From: Candidatus Sulfotelmatobacter sp. | Lineage (GTDB): Bacteria; Acidobacteriota; Terriglobia; Terriglobales; Acidobacteriaceae | NCBI GenBank assembly: GCA_025462865.1 | Contig: JAOAPI010000172.1 | Span: 1 to 64,000 of the forward strand | Length of the DNA: 64,000 bases | Reading direction: 5' to 3' | In this document: positions 16,413-25,495 of the stretch, in pieces | Numbering within the stretch: the stretch's first letter is position 1 | How the letters are laid out: each line of letters begins with the position of its first letter | Translations under genes and position numbers: made by a program | Notes under the pieces: model-generated | Told to the model about the DNA's origin: nothing | Database searches by the model: none | Seen by the model: the letters and a program-made list of their open reading frames with translations, nothing else

Positions 16413-19232
16413 TCACTCGAGATCTCTCCAGTTCGGACCGACGCCCATTTCCACGAGAAGCGGCACTGCGAGCGCGTGAACTTTTTCCATCTGCTCGCGG
16501 ACTAGAGATTGCATCGTATCGACTTCGCTCTCCGGGACTTCAAACACCAGCTCGTCGTGGACTTGCAGGGTCATCCTGGATTTCAGTTTGCGTTCTTGCA
16601 ATGCCTCGTCGATGCGGATCATGGCTACTTTGATTAGATCTGCCGCGGTGCCTTGCAGCGGGGTGTTCACGGCGGTGCGCTCGGCGAATCCGCGCTGGTT
16701 GGAGTTTTTGCTGTTGATGTCCGGGATGGGGCGGACGCGTCCGTGAAGAGTTCTTACTTTCAGATCGCGGCGGGCTTCCTCGAGAGTTTTGTCGATGAAG
16801 GCGCGAACACCCTTGTAAGTTTCGAAATAGTTGGTAATGAATTGTTTTGCTTCGCTGGTGTCGATGCCGAGATTTTGCGAGAGGCCGAAGGGCGAGAGGC
16901 CGTAGACGATGCCGAAGTTGACGACTTTCGCTTGGCGACGGTGGTCGGGCGTGACCATGAGTGGCGGAACTCCGAAGACTTGCGAGGCGGTGAGAGTGTG
17001 GATGTCGTCGCCGCGGCGGTAGGCCTCGACCAATAGCGGATCTCGAGAGAAGTGGGCGAGCAGGCGAAGTTCAATCTGCGAATAGTCGGCGGTTAGCAAT
17101 ACATGGCCGGGGTCGGCAATGAAGGCGGCGCGAATGCCGCGTCCCAGTTCGGTGCGGATGGGAATGTTTTGCAGGTTCGGATTCGCAGAAGAGAGGCGTC
17201 CGGTGGCGGTTCCGGTTTGGCCGAAGGTTGTGTGTACGCGTCCGGTGGCGCGATTGATAAGCGCTGGCAAAGTGTCGACGTACGTGGACTTCAGCTTGCT
17301 GAGCTGGCGGTAATCGAGGACCATGCGCGCGATGGGATGATCCGCGGCGAGAGTTTCGAGAACATCAACCGCGGTTGAGATGGTGCGGCCCTTGCCGTAC
17401 TTCACCGGCTTGGGAAGATTCAGCTTGTTAAAGAGGACGTCTCCGAGCTGGCGAGGAGAGCCGACGTTAAATTCCGTCCCAGCGATCTGGTGAATTGCTT
17501 TTTCTTGAACGGCGATTTCGCGTTCGAGTTCCGTCGACATTTTTGCGAGCGCGGCCGTGTCGATTTTTACCCCTGCTTGTTCCATGCGCGCGAGGACGGG
17601 AACGAGCGGAAGATCGATTTCCTCGTAGAGCTTTGTTAGGCCCGCCTGTTTGATTTCTTCGCGGAAGGCAGTTGCGAGCCTGCCGGTGACGTCGGCGGCT
17701 TCGGCAAGATCGCCGCCGAGTTTCAGATTGAAGCGGCGCAGGGCAACGTCCGCGAGGCGATGCGAGGAATACGTGGGATCGAGCAGGTAGGAGTACAGCA
17801 TGGGATCGTGCCGCACTCCTTGCAAATGAATCCCCTGGGGATCAAGCGTATGAATTGCGGATTTGTAATCGTGAACGGCTTTCGTTTGGAGAGTGGTCAA
17901 TACCGAGCGGAGTTTAGCAGCAGCGCTGGCGGAATCGAGTTTGACTACGACCGCTGAGCCGGCGGCGGCTGAGATCGCGACGCGGCGGGAGGCGGGCTCC
18001 GGGGGCGCGGGTTCCGAGGAGCCGGCAGTCAGCGGGAGCATTGCCTCCTGCGATTCTTCTTCGACAATTTCCTCCTCGCTGATGGCGGGTAATTCGTCTT
18101 GGCCCAGCTCGACGGCGATGGCAAGGGCGCCATCTTCCGAGACAGCGTTCACAATGTTTTCAACGTCTGCGGCCGACCGCGCTTCGGTGTAATCACCTTC
18201 GGTGACCTGAACTACGGGCAGCAATTCCTTCAGCAGCGATGTGAATTCCAGCTCGGTGAAGAGTTGGCGCAGGTTGTCAACTTCGGGCTCCCCGACGCGC
18301 ATGGCTTCGACATTGAATTCGACAGGAACGTTGGTGTCGATGGTGGCCATGCTCTTGCTGAAAAGAATGATGTCGCGATTGTTCTGGAGAGATTCGCGAT
18401 AAGTTTTCTTTTCAACTTCGGCGGCGCGGTCGAGAGCCTGCTCGACTGTGCCAAAGCGCTTGATGATTTCGACCGAGCCTTTTTCTCCGATGCCGGGAGC
18501 GCCGGGGATATTGTCGATGCTGTCCCCACGCAGGGCCATGATGTCGATGACGCGCTCAGGCGGGACGCCGAGAATTTCCTCGACCTTGGCGGCGTCGCAG
18601 ATCAGATTGTCTTTGGGAGGATTCAGGATCTGAACGTCGTCGTTGACGAGCTGCATCATGTCTTTGTCGCTGGAGACGACGTAAACGCAGTAATTTTCCG
18701 CGGCGGCTTTGCGGGCGAGCGTGCCGATGACGTCATCGGCCTCGAAGCCGGAAAGTTCGAGAATCGGGATGCGGTAGGCTTCAAGAGCGCGGCGAATGTA
18801 CGGAATCTGCTGCGCGAGATCCTCCGGCATGGCGGCGCGGTTGGCTTTGTATCCTTTGTATTCGATTTCGGTAAAAGTCTGCGTTTTGATGTCGAACTTA
18901 CGAACCTTGGTGATGGCTTCCGCCTGGGTATCACGAAAAGTTTTGGCCGCAACGTCGAAGACGGCGGCGAGGTACGCGGGAGCGAAATCATCGCGAAGCT
19001 TACGCAGCATGTTCACGAACACATAGACGGCGGCGGTTGGCAGTCCGGCCTTGGTGGACATAGAACGCTGGCGCGCCATGGCATGATAGGCGCGGAAAAT
19101 GAAGCTCATGGTGTCGATGAGGTAGATGCGGGGTTTGGCGGAGGCAATTTTCTTTTCGACAGGCGTGGGCCGGGCGGGGGTCGCGGGTGATTCGACAGGC
19201 TCGGGGGTCGGAGATTTTTTTCTCAGGGGCAA
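16413..19232 (-). CDS. polA: DNA polymerase I
   Basis: 939 residues. PolA fills gaps and removes RNA primers. The N-terminal 5'-3' exonuclease is intact (YLIDTMSFIFRAYHA, FEADDVIGTLA, SSDKDMMQLV, ALRGDSIDNIPGAPGIGEK). The polymerase domain carries motif A DYSQIELRLLAH, motif B RRQAKVVNFGIVYG and motif C VHDELVFE. The middle 3'-5' exonuclease domain is present in outline, but its acidic residues look lost (GALAIAVELGQDE where DxE is expected), so proofreading is probably absent. A 40-residue low-complexity linker (EEEIVEEESQEAMLPL... PAPPEPAS) lies within this domain. Single gene, facing leftward. Confidence 0.96.
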   Translation of the reverse strand: MPLRKKSPTPEPVESPATPARPTPVEKKIASAKPRIYLIDTMSFIFRAYHAMARQRSMSTKAGLPTAAVYVFVNMLRKLRDDFAPAYLAAVFDVAAKTFRDTQAEAITKVRKFDIKTQTFTEIEYKGYKANRAAMPEDLAQQIPYIRRALEAYRIPILELSGFEADDVIGTLARKAAAENYCVYVVSSDKDMMQLVNDDVQILNPPKDNLICDAAKVEEILGVPPERVIDIMALRGDSIDNIPGAPGIGEKGSVEIIKRFGTVEQALDRAAEVEKKTYRESLQNNRDIILFSKSMATIDTNVPVEFNVEAMRVGEPEVDNLRQLFTELEFTSLLKELLPVVQVTEGDYTEARSAADVENIVNAVSEDGALAIAVELGQDELPAISEEEIVEEESQEAMLPLTAGSSEPAPPEPASRRVAISAAAGSAVVVKLDSASAAAKLRSVLTTLQTKAVHDYKSAIHTLDPQGIHLQGVRHDPMLYSYLLDPTYSSHRLADVALRRFNLKLGGDLAEAADVTGRLATAFREEIKQAGLTKLYEEIDLPLVPVLARMEQAGVKIDTAALAKMSTELEREIAVQEKAIHQIAGTEFNVGSPRQLGDVLFNKLNLPKPVKYGKGRTISTAVDVLETLAADHPIARMVLDYRQLSKLKSTYVDTLPALINRATGRVHTTFGQTGTATGRLSSANPNLQNIPIRTELGRGIRAAFIADPGHVLLTADYSQIELRLLAHFSRDPLLVEAYRRGDDIHTLTASQVFGVPPLMVTPDHRRQAKVVNFGIVYGLSPFGLSQNLGIDTSEAKQFITNYFETYKGVRAFIDKTLEEARRDLKVRTLHGRVRPIPDINSKNSNQRGFAERTAVNTPLQGTAADLIKVAMIRIDEALQERKLKSRMTLQVHDELVFEVPESEVDTMQSLVREQMEKVHALAVPLLVEMGVGPNWRDLE

Positions 19233-19300
19233 GGAAATAGTTTAGCAGCCAGCGGGAGCGGCGGCAGAGGTGGGCGACGGGGATCTGAAACGATGTCGGC

Positions 19301-19326
19301 AGAGACGTAGCAAGCTACGTCTCTAC
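19301..19326. repeat. GTAGAGACGTAGC palindrome family, copy a
   Basis: AGAGACGTAGC / GCTACGTCTCT is a perfect 11-bp palindrome with a 2-nt centre. It lies between polA and the membrane-anchored protein. The same palindrome family recurs at 22730-22795, 35330-35357 and 44320-44402, always in or at the edge of an intergenic gap. Confidence 0.7.
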
Positions 19327-19348
19327 TGATCAGCGGTGAGGGTCGGGA

Positions 19349-20011
19349 TTAGAAATCTACATGGAAGTCGGCCTGAATAATTTTCTTGCCTTCGCCGGGA
19401 TTATTGCGGAATACGAGGTGATACTTCACCGGCAATTCGCGTGACGCAGGAAGGCCGAAGTTAACATCCTGCGCGTGAGATGGTTCCAGATTCATCAAGA
19501 CATCAGGGGATCCGCCCTTGATGAAAGTTGCGTACTGCTCCTCATTCATCAAGAGGAAAGCTACATCGGCGGTTTCGTCACTGGCCTGAACACTCTGTTG
19601 CGCTACAAAGGACCGGTATGTTCCGCGCAGCTGCGCAGTAACGGCGTGGGCAGGAATTTCGAAGGGAAAGTTTACTGCCGTGGAAATGCCAAACGTTTTT
19701 CGTACGACCACGGTGCTGCTGCCAACCGGAGACAGCGCGATGTGATCGCTGGGATGCGGCTTGCCTGCGTGACGCTCCTCCGCAGGCTTTGCTTCCGTGG
19801 AATCCCCCATCCATTCCGCGAGGGGGCCGACCATGGTCACCATTTTCTGATTTGCGGGACCTGGAGCCGGATTTGGAGTGGCGGGGGTTTCGGTTTCCTG
19901 AGATTGCTCGGCGCCCGCCAACGGCTTCATTTTTGGAACCGAGTTTCCGTAGTGAACAAATACTGCGATCAACATTCCAGCGACAGCGAACCATGCCAAA
20001 GCTGACTTCAA
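19349..20011 (-). CDS. Membrane-anchored protein of unknown function
   Basis: About 220 residues: one N-terminal anchor (ALAWFAVAGMLIAVFVHYG), a Pro/Thr-rich linker (about 35-55), then a beta-rich domain. The start is probably TTG at 20011, which has AGGAGG just upstream and begins right before the anchor; an upstream GTG that overlaps the stop of the cysteine dioxygenase-like gene is possible. Spacing to that gene suggests co-transcription. I do not recognise the family. Confidence 0.65.
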   Translation of the reverse strand: MKSALAWFAVAGMLIAVFVHYGNSVPKMKPLAGAEQSQETETPATPNPAPGPANQKMVTMVGPLAEWMGDSTEAKPAEERHAGKPHPSDHIALSPVGSSTVVVRKTFGISTAVNFPFEIPAHAVTAQLRGTYRSFVAQQSVQASDETADVAFLLMNEEQYATFIKGGSPDVLMNLEPSHAQDVNFGLPASRELPVKYHLVFRNNPGEGKKIIQADFHVDF

Positions 20012-20088
20012 ACTGCCTCCTGAAGGGACGCCTTGAATCCCCGGAGGACATCTTCCCAAGTCTGCGGCGGGGCTGCAAATGCCCAAAG

Positions 20089-20667
20089 TCACTTGCAGGG
20101 TTTGCCGTACTCGGTGGTGTAATGCAGCTCGATTTCTCCGCAGGTGCCTTGCTCAGCGGAATAGACAACGCAGGTATCGAAGGGGCGGGAATAGACGTGC
20201 AGGCTGACGGCGCGCTGGCTGAATTCGCGCGGATTGAAGACCCGGTGGACGGGCTCGAGCGGGTCGACCGCGCAGGGTTGCGACACATTCATTTCAACAA
20301 TTTCAGTGGACTTGAGAGCGCACTTGCCGCCAGCAATGTCCTGATGCACGACGTGAAAATTCTCCACCAGTAAGCGTCCGGTCGGGACTGCCATCCAGCA
20401 ATTCTGATCGCGGTGATTGTGCACGGAACTGGCCTGGCCGACTTCCCAGCAGATCGCGAGTAACTCGTAAAGAGGGGTCTTGTCGATGAGATTGCGGGTG
20501 TAGTGTTGCCGGTCCCACGTGAGATAGGGGGCAAGCGAGTCGGCATCCACGGGAGCATCCTGCAAGAATCGGCGGAGTTGGTCAGTCCGATCGAAAGCGG
20601 GCTCGGGGAACTTGCGGAGTTGGGCGACGAAATCGTGGATTGGAACGGGCTTTACGGCTGTGGTCAT
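20089..20667 (-). CDS. Cysteine dioxygenase family protein
   Basis: 192 residues. The cupin core matches cysteine dioxygenase, which oxidises cysteine to cysteine sulfinate using Fe(II). The pattern HNHRDQNCW gives metal ligands His83 and His85, with Cys90 at the place of the crosslink cysteine. His141 (EPVHRV) is the third ligand and Tyr159 (SLHVYSRPFDTC) matches the crosslink tyrosine. Having both Cys and Tyr is unusual for bacterial members, which often have Gly at the Cys position. The start at MTTAVK is chosen because GGAG lies 6 nt upstream; the frame opens further but adds little. Confidence 0.88.
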   Translation of the reverse strand: MTTAVKPVPIHDFVAQLRKFPEPAFDRTDQLRRFLQDAPVDADSLAPYLTWDRQHYTRNLIDKTPLYELLAICWEVGQASSVHNHRDQNCWMAVPTGRLLVENFHVVHQDIAGGKCALKSTEIVEMNVSQPCAVDPLEPVHRVFNPREFSQRAVSLHVYSRPFDTCVVYSAEQGTCGEIELHYTTEYGKPCK

Positions 20668-20758
20668 GGGACGCTCCGGGAGAAGTATAACGCGATTACT
20701 TCGGGTGGGAAAAATCTGAAACACAGGGGACGCGGGGGCTTAATGGGAAGTAAAACCC

Positions 20759-21850
20759 CTATTCGATGAACATGCAATCTCCATAGGAATAAAACCGATA
20801 GCGCTCAGTGACCGCATGTTCGTAAGCTTGCAAAACTTTTTCTCTTCCGGCGAAGGCGCTGACCAACATCAGTAACGTGGATTGCGGAAGGTGGAAATTA
20901 GTAAGCATCGCCTTGACCACTTTGAATTCGAATCCGGGATAGATGAAGACGTCAGCGGATGCAGCGCCGGGGAGGATACTTGCTGCACCGGTGCGAATTG
21001 CATGTTCTAGAGTACGGACCGTGGTAGTACCGACTGCAACCACGCGACGCGAATCGCGGAGAGCCCGGTTAATGGCGGATGCCGCAGTGGTCGAGATTGA
21101 ATACGACTCAGAATGGATTTTGTGGTCTTCGACGCGCTCGACGCGAACGGGCTGAAAAGTTCCGAGGCCGACGTGCAGGGTGATCTCGACTGTTTCCACG
21201 CCGCGCTGGCGGATGCGGTCGAGAATTGCCGGAGTGAAATGTAGGCCGGCGGTAGGAGCGGCCACGGACCCGCGCTGCTCGGCATAAACAGTCTGATAGC
21301 GGTCGCGGTCGCCGGAAGAATCGGGGCGCGAGATGTAAGGCGGAAGCGGAATATGGCCGATGCGATCGAGAACCCCGTAAAAATCATCGATAGGGTGGAA
21401 GCGGATGCGGCGCTCGCCGAATTCGGAGCGGGAGAGGACTTCGGCCTGGAGTTCATCGTGACTGCCGAACAACAAGCGTTCGCCGACGCCAATTTTACGT
21501 CCGGGTCTGACCAGGCACTCCCAATCGTTGGGCTTGGCAGAGAGTTGTCGGGTGAGCAAAACCTCGATGCGACCCCGCAGAAAATCGCGGGCGGCGGGAT
21601 TGTGCGGGCTGACGGCCTGCGCACCGCTTCCCTCGCGGCGGCCATAGAGCCGCGCAGGAAAGACGCGGGTATTATTGAAGACCAGCAGATCGCCGGGGTT
21701 GAGGAGGTCCGGGAAGTCCCGGAATAAACGGTCGGAATAATTGCCGCTGGTTCGCCGCACATGCAGCATGCGGGAGCTATCGCGGGTGGGTGCGGGCTCC
21801 TGGGCAATCAGCTCGTCGGGAAGAAGGAAGTGAAACTCGGAAACTAACAC
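20759..21850 (-). CDS. queA: S-adenosylmethionine:tRNA ribosyltransferase-isomerase
   Basis: 363 residues. QueA transfers and isomerises the ribosyl part of SAM onto preQ1-tRNA to make epoxyqueuosine. Family signatures are visible from the start ([24 protein letters not shown]), then [43 protein letters not shown] and [16 protein letters not shown] near the C-terminus. Length is typical. It is separated from the neighbouring leftward gene by about 90 bp. Other queuosine genes are not in the window. Confidence 0.96.
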   Translation of the reverse strand: MLVSEFHFLLPDELIAQEPAPTRDSSRMLHVRRTSGNYSDRLFRDFPDLLNPGDLLVFNNTRVFPARLYGRREGSGAQAVSPHNPAARDFLRGRIEVLLTRQLSAKPNDWECLVRPGRKIGVGERLLFGSHDELQAEVLSRSEFGERRIRFHPIDDFYGVLDRIGHIPLPPYISRPDSSGDRDRYQTVYAEQRGSVAAPTAGLHFTPAILDRIRQRGVETVEITLHVGLGTFQPVRVERVEDHKIHSESYSISTTAASAINRALRDSRRVVAVGTTTVRTLEHAIRTGAASILPGAASADVFIYPGFEFKVVKAMLTNFHLPQSTLLMLVSAFAGREKVLQAYEHAVTERYRFYSYGDCMFIE

Positions 21851-22014
21851 GATGTCAGATTATAGGGGGCAAGCCTGGGGCCGCTCGGGTAGTAGAACCA
21901 CTTCAATAATCGGTATTTTTCGCAAATTTGTTTGTTTGTTCGGGCTGGGGTGCGGTACTATGCGGGTGCTGTCGATTTAGCCGCTTTCGCCACTCCCCTA
22001 CAGAGAGTATTTCC

Positions 22015-22713
22015 ATGTCCGCTGAACGCAAACACAGGGAAGAAATTGTTCGCTACGGGCGCATGCTGCATGAGCGCGGGTTCGTGGCGGCCATGGACGG
22101 GAATTTGTCGGTCCGACTGGACAGTGAGCGCATCCTGGTCACTCCGACATGCGTGAGTAAGGGAGCGATGCGCGCCGTGGACATGGTGATTGTGGACCGC
22201 GAAGGCACGCGGGTCGCGGGACGGCGGAATGTGACCAGCGAGATCGGAATGCACGTCCTGATCTATCGCATGAGGCCCGACATTCAAGCGATTGTGCATG
22301 CGCACCCACCGACTGCCACGGGCTTCGCCGCAGCGGGCATGGCACTGACGGAACCTTTGGTTTGTGAAGTGGTAATGGGGCTGGGATGCATTCCGCTGGC
22401 ACGTTACGGCACTCCAGGAACATCGGAACTTGCGAAGACGCTGGAACCCTACGTGCCGCACTACGATGCCATCCTGATGTCGAATCACGGCGTGGTGACT
22501 TACGGCGATACGGTCGAGCACGCCTACATGAAGATGGAAACGGTGGAGCACTTCGCTCAGATTGCGCTGGTCACGCACTTGCTGGGCCGGCAGCAACCGC
22601 TGAGCGGGGTTGATATCGAAAAGCTGTTGCTGGCGCGAACGAAATATTTTGGCGGCAAGATGGCCGCGTCGATGCCCATTGCGATGTTACGGCCTCCAGA
22701 AAAAGTGAGCTGA
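22015..22713 (+). CDS. Class II aldolase/adducin family protein (fuculose-phosphate aldolase-like)
   Basis: 232 residues. The fold and motifs match class II aldolases such as FucA and AraD: AMDGNLSVRL near the N-terminus, the zinc-binding HAHPPTATGFAAAG and the later ILMSNHGVVTYG. The metal ligands His-x-His and the later His are present. These enzymes cleave sugar phosphates to DHAP or carry out related epimerisations; the sugar is not determinable. The ATG beginning MSAERKH is preferred. A strong terminator lies about 95 bp past its stop codon. Confidence 0.87.
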   Translation: MSAERKHREEIVRYGRMLHERGFVAAMDGNLSVRLDSERILVTPTCVSKGAMRAVDMVIVDREGTRVAGRRNVTSEIGMHVLIYRMRPDIQAIVHAHPPTATGFAAAGMALTEPLVCEVVMGLGCIPLARYGTPGTSELAKTLEPYVPHYDAILMSNHGVVTYGDTVEHAYMKMETVEHFAQIALVTHLLGRQQPLSGVDIEKLLLARTKYFGGKMAASMPIAMLRPPEKVS

Positions 22714-22729
22714 GTCTGGAATTTCATCT

Positions 22730-22795
22730 GTAGAGACGTAGCTTGCTACGTCTTTGCCGGCCGCGAGAGAGACGTTGCAAGCAACGTCTCTACGG
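22730..22795. repeat. GTAGAGACGTAGC palindrome family, copies b1 and b2
   Basis: Two members sit side by side. The first pairs GTAGAGACGTAGC with a slightly decayed right arm (TACGTCTTTG). The second pairs GAGACGTTGC with GCAACGTCTC through AAGC and ends in TACGG. They lie between the class II aldolase gene and its terminator. Confidence 0.7.
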
Positions 22796-22806
22796 AGAAT
22801 TTGGAG

Positions 22807-22842
22807 AGGGCGCGAGTTCCAACTCGCGCTCTTTTTATTTTT
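22807..22842 (+). terminator. Rho-independent terminator after the aldolase gene
   Basis: GCGCGAGTT / AACTCGCGC forms a 9-bp stem (extendable through G-U pairs) with a 2-nt centre, followed at once by CTTTTTATTTTT on the plus strand. This is a textbook intrinsic terminator for the rightward aldolase gene; it stands close to the convergent end of the TonB receptor gene. Confidence 0.8.
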
Positions 22843-22871
22843 CCTGCCGCTGCATTTTCCCCGCCGCGCCG

Positions 22872-25121
22872 TTATTCTCCGCCAAGGCGGAAACGAAGTC
22901 CGGCGCGAAAATTGATGGGCAGCGCCGGATAGCCAACGACTTCGTTATACCGGCGGTCGAGGGCATTCTCAACGTTCGCATAGGCGGTGACATGGGAGTT
23001 GATGGCATACCAGCCCCCTAGATCGGCACGAACGTAGCCGGGGGTATGGTTGAACCCCAAGCCGAGAAAATCAGAGTCCGGCCGTCGGCCGATGAAACTG
23101 CCTCCCAGATTCACTCCCCAGCGCGTGCTGATATAGCTGAGCAGTAGAGAAGCAGAATGTTTGGGGCGACGTAAAAGCGGAGAGCCTGCGGCCAACAGTG
23201 GATCGCAGAAATTCGCCGGCGTGCAAAGAGGCGCTAACAGAATTTGTGTCGAAGTGTAATTGTAAGAGGAGTCCAGTGAGAGCCGGTTTTTTATCCTGCC
23301 CCGGAACTCGATTTCCGCGCCGTGCGCCATGCTGCGGTTCACGTTGACAAACTCTCCAACGAAGGTAGGCGGGATGGATTCAAACCCGATCTGGTTGTGG
23401 AACTGATTGTTGAAGTAGAGTGCTGAAAATGAGTAGCGTTTCCCCAGGAATTCCTGTTCGATGCCCGCTTCGAAAGCATGATTTTCCTCCGGTTTCAGGC
23501 CGGGATTGGGATTCGTGGGAAACGTTCCGGTTATGCCAAAGGTTTCTTCGAAAGTTGGCTCCTTGATTCCGCCAGCGTACGAGGACCGCAAGCGTGTGCC
23601 CGAGAACCATTCACCTCCATGCAGTGCTAAAAATGTCACGGCGACTCTGGGCACAGCGCGATCCCCAAAGCTGGCATTGTGCACGTAGCGCACACCGCCT
23701 ACAACTGACAGCCTTCCGCGCGTGAGTCGCTGCTGGACGAACAACGCATGGTTTAAGCGCAGTCCGTGGGTCAGCGAAATGCCGACGATCGGATTGCCGT
23801 TGATATCAGTGGTCAAAAATTGAGAATCAAAGTTGCCGTTCTCATCTTCGAATTCATACCCGAGGGTGGTTTGCGCCCAACTGCGCGGCGTGTAGTCGCC
23901 CTGATAATTGAATCCGGCACGGTTGATATGCTCGAGATCCGAAAAAAAGCAATCGAAGAAGTCGAAGTTCACGACATCGCAGCCGCGGTCTGGAACCGTA
24001 TCTTCATTCAGCCTGCGATGGTTGTATTCGTAACCGGTGAAACGGTGCTGCCAATGGGAAGGCGCGGTTACGGTAAGTTCCGCGCTGGCCAGAAGATTGT
24101 TTTGACGAGCGCGCTGATCGATATCGGGTGCAAAAAGCGGCTGGCCATTGAAATTCCACTCTCCCGGAATGCCGGTACGGCTGTTTGCGTGCCGCACACG
24201 AATGCGGAGAGAGGCGAGAGGACTCAACCGAATGCCGGTGTTGACTCCCTGCAGAGAATTTGAATAGCTGTTGTTGATACCGCTGCCCTGAGTGTTGAAC
24301 TGGTCGGCAAAGAAATTGAAATCCCAGATGCCCCGAGCTCCAGACAAGGCTGCAAAGCCATGCGCGGTATTGAAGTTTCCGCCATCGGCGCCGAAGCGCA
24401 ATTCTGGCGTGGACGTGCTCCCCGTACGGCTGAACAGCTGTACCACGCTCGTCATAGCATCAGAGCCGTAGAGCGTACTCTGGGCTCCACGCAAGAACTC
24501 CAGACGATCGGCGCCAGCGAGGGGTACGACTCCAAAATCGAAAACTCCGCCAGGTTCAGTGACCGGCACACTATCGACAATCACGCGGTTGTAAGCTGAG
24601 TCGCCACCTCGGACGAACAATGAGGACAAGCCTCCACGCTGCCCGGCGGTGCTGATGATCGCTCCCGGAAGAAAGCGAATTGCGTCATTGGCGGCGACCG
24701 GCTGCATGGTTTCGAGTTGGCCGCTTTCCAGTGTGGAAATGCTGGCGCCTGTTTCCTCCGCAGGTAGGGGAGTTCTGGTCGCGGTGACAACGACGGTTTC
24801 CGAGGCGGCCGCCACATGCAACTGGATCGTGGTGATCTCGCCTCGAGCAGGAATATCCGATGTTTGCTGGGCAAAACCGGGAGCCAGGACTTGAATCTGA
24901 TAACTGCCAGACGTTAAGTCGCCGGTGTTCAGGCCGCCGAATGTGGCGAAACCCTCGGCGGAAGTGGTGGCTGTTCGCAGCAACAATCCTTCGGAGAGCA
25001 ACATCACTTGCGCACCAGCGACGGCGGCGGATTGGGGATCGACGACTCTAATTTTGAGGTCGGCAGCGGATGCTGCCGCGATAGAAACAAAAATAAACAA
25101 CGAGGCGCAAAGTGCGCGCAT
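22872..25121 (-). CDS. TonB-dependent outer-membrane receptor, probably for cobalamin (BtuB-like)
   Basis: 749 residues. A signal peptide leads to a carboxypeptidase-regulatory-like beta domain (about 20-110), then the plug domain (SETVVVTATRTPL, ISTAGQRGGLSSLFVRGG) and a 22-strand barrel with a typical late segment (ENALDRRYNEVVGYP). The start is the ATG preceded by AAGGAGG 6 nt upstream; a GTG further up would place that ribosome site inside the gene. A cobalamin riboswitch lies directly upstream, so this receptor very likely takes up vitamin B12 or a related corrinoid. Confidence 0.9.
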   Translation of the reverse strand: MRALCASLFIFVSIAAASAADLKIRVVDPQSAAVAGAQVMLLSEGLLLRTATTSAEGFATFGGLNTGDLTSGSYQIQVLAPGFAQQTSDIPARGEITTIQLHVAAASETVVVTATRTPLPAEETGASISTLESGQLETMQPVAANDAIRFLPGAIISTAGQRGGLSSLFVRGGDSAYNRVIVDSVPVTEPGGVFDFGVVPLAGADRLEFLRGAQSTLYGSDAMTSVVQLFSRTGSTSTPELRFGADGGNFNTAHGFAALSGARGIWDFNFFADQFNTQGSGINNSYSNSLQGVNTGIRLSPLASLRIRVRHANSRTGIPGEWNFNGQPLFAPDIDQRARQNNLLASAELTVTAPSHWQHRFTGYEYNHRRLNEDTVPDRGCDVVNFDFFDCFFSDLEHINRAGFNYQGDYTPRSWAQTTLGYEFEDENGNFDSQFLTTDINGNPIVGISLTHGLRLNHALFVQQRLTRGRLSVVGGVRYVHNASFGDRAVPRVAVTFLALHGGEWFSGTRLRSSYAGGIKEPTFEETFGITGTFPTNPNPGLKPEENHAFEAGIEQEFLGKRYSFSALYFNNQFHNQIGFESIPPTFVGEFVNVNRSMAHGAEIEFRGRIKNRLSLDSSYNYTSTQILLAPLCTPANFCDPLLAAGSPLLRRPKHSASLLLSYISTRWGVNLGGSFIGRRPDSDFLGLGFNHTPGYVRADLGGWYAINSHVTAYANVENALDRRYNEVVGYPALPINFRAGLRFRLGGE

Positions 25122-25160
25122 AACCATCCTCCTTTTCACGCGAAAGGGGTTAAGTGGGAC

Positions 25161-25360
25161 GGTTCACGCCGGTCTCCTGGCTTTGCGAGTGAGGATGCTT
25201 GGCAGTTGGTGGTGTTGCATCCGAATCCTGCAGACGGCCTTCCCGGGATTTACCCCAGTGGCCGGTTAGCGATTTTCTCGCTTACAGTTGCGCGGCAGCG
25301 CGGGAATTGCACCCGCTTCCCTGTCTTCGCCACGAGGCGAAGACGCGCAAACCGAAGGGC
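25161..25360 (-). promoter_or_regulatory. Cobalamin (adenosylcobalamin) riboswitch
   Basis: Read on the minus strand, the conserved elements occur in order: GGGAAGCGGGTGCAATTCCC, then CAACTGTA, GGCCACTGGGG, CGGGAAGGCCG, and the B12 box AGCCAGGAGACCGGCGTGAA (25163-25182). This is the consensus core of the cobalamin riboswitch class. It sits about 40 nt before the ribosome site of the TonB receptor gene, so bound cobalamin should switch off receptor expression. Outer borders are approximate. Confidence 0.93.
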
Positions 25361-25447
25361 ATTTCAAAGAACGGGAAATACTCGTCAGAGGAATTTAGCG
25401 GAGCTTACGGAAGAAGTCAAATTCATTACCATAGAGGACACGGAGGA

Positions 25448-25487
25448 ACACAGAGGGACACAGAGGGACACAGAGGGACACAGAGGA
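25448..25487. repeat. Four tandem 10-bp units ACACAGAGGG
   Basis: Four head-to-tail units (the last ends in GA) sit in the gap between the riboswitch and the VOC gene, ending 8 bp from the VOC stop codon. An imperfect flank (GACACGGAGGAACACAG) extends the array. There are no spacers, so this is not a CRISPR. It resembles the tandem-word repeats found at other gaps of this window. Confidence 0.75.
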
Positions 25488-25495
25488 GGAATAAA

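Noticed and set aside
18099-19190. Open frame of 363 codons on the plus strand opposite polA
   Set aside because: It is fully antisense to a clear polA gene, with Phe/Asp/Gly-rich composition that mirrors the polA codons. No domain, ribosome site or signal.
25436-25490. CRISPR array
   Set aside because: The 10-bp units are directly adjacent with no spacers, and no cas genes are present.
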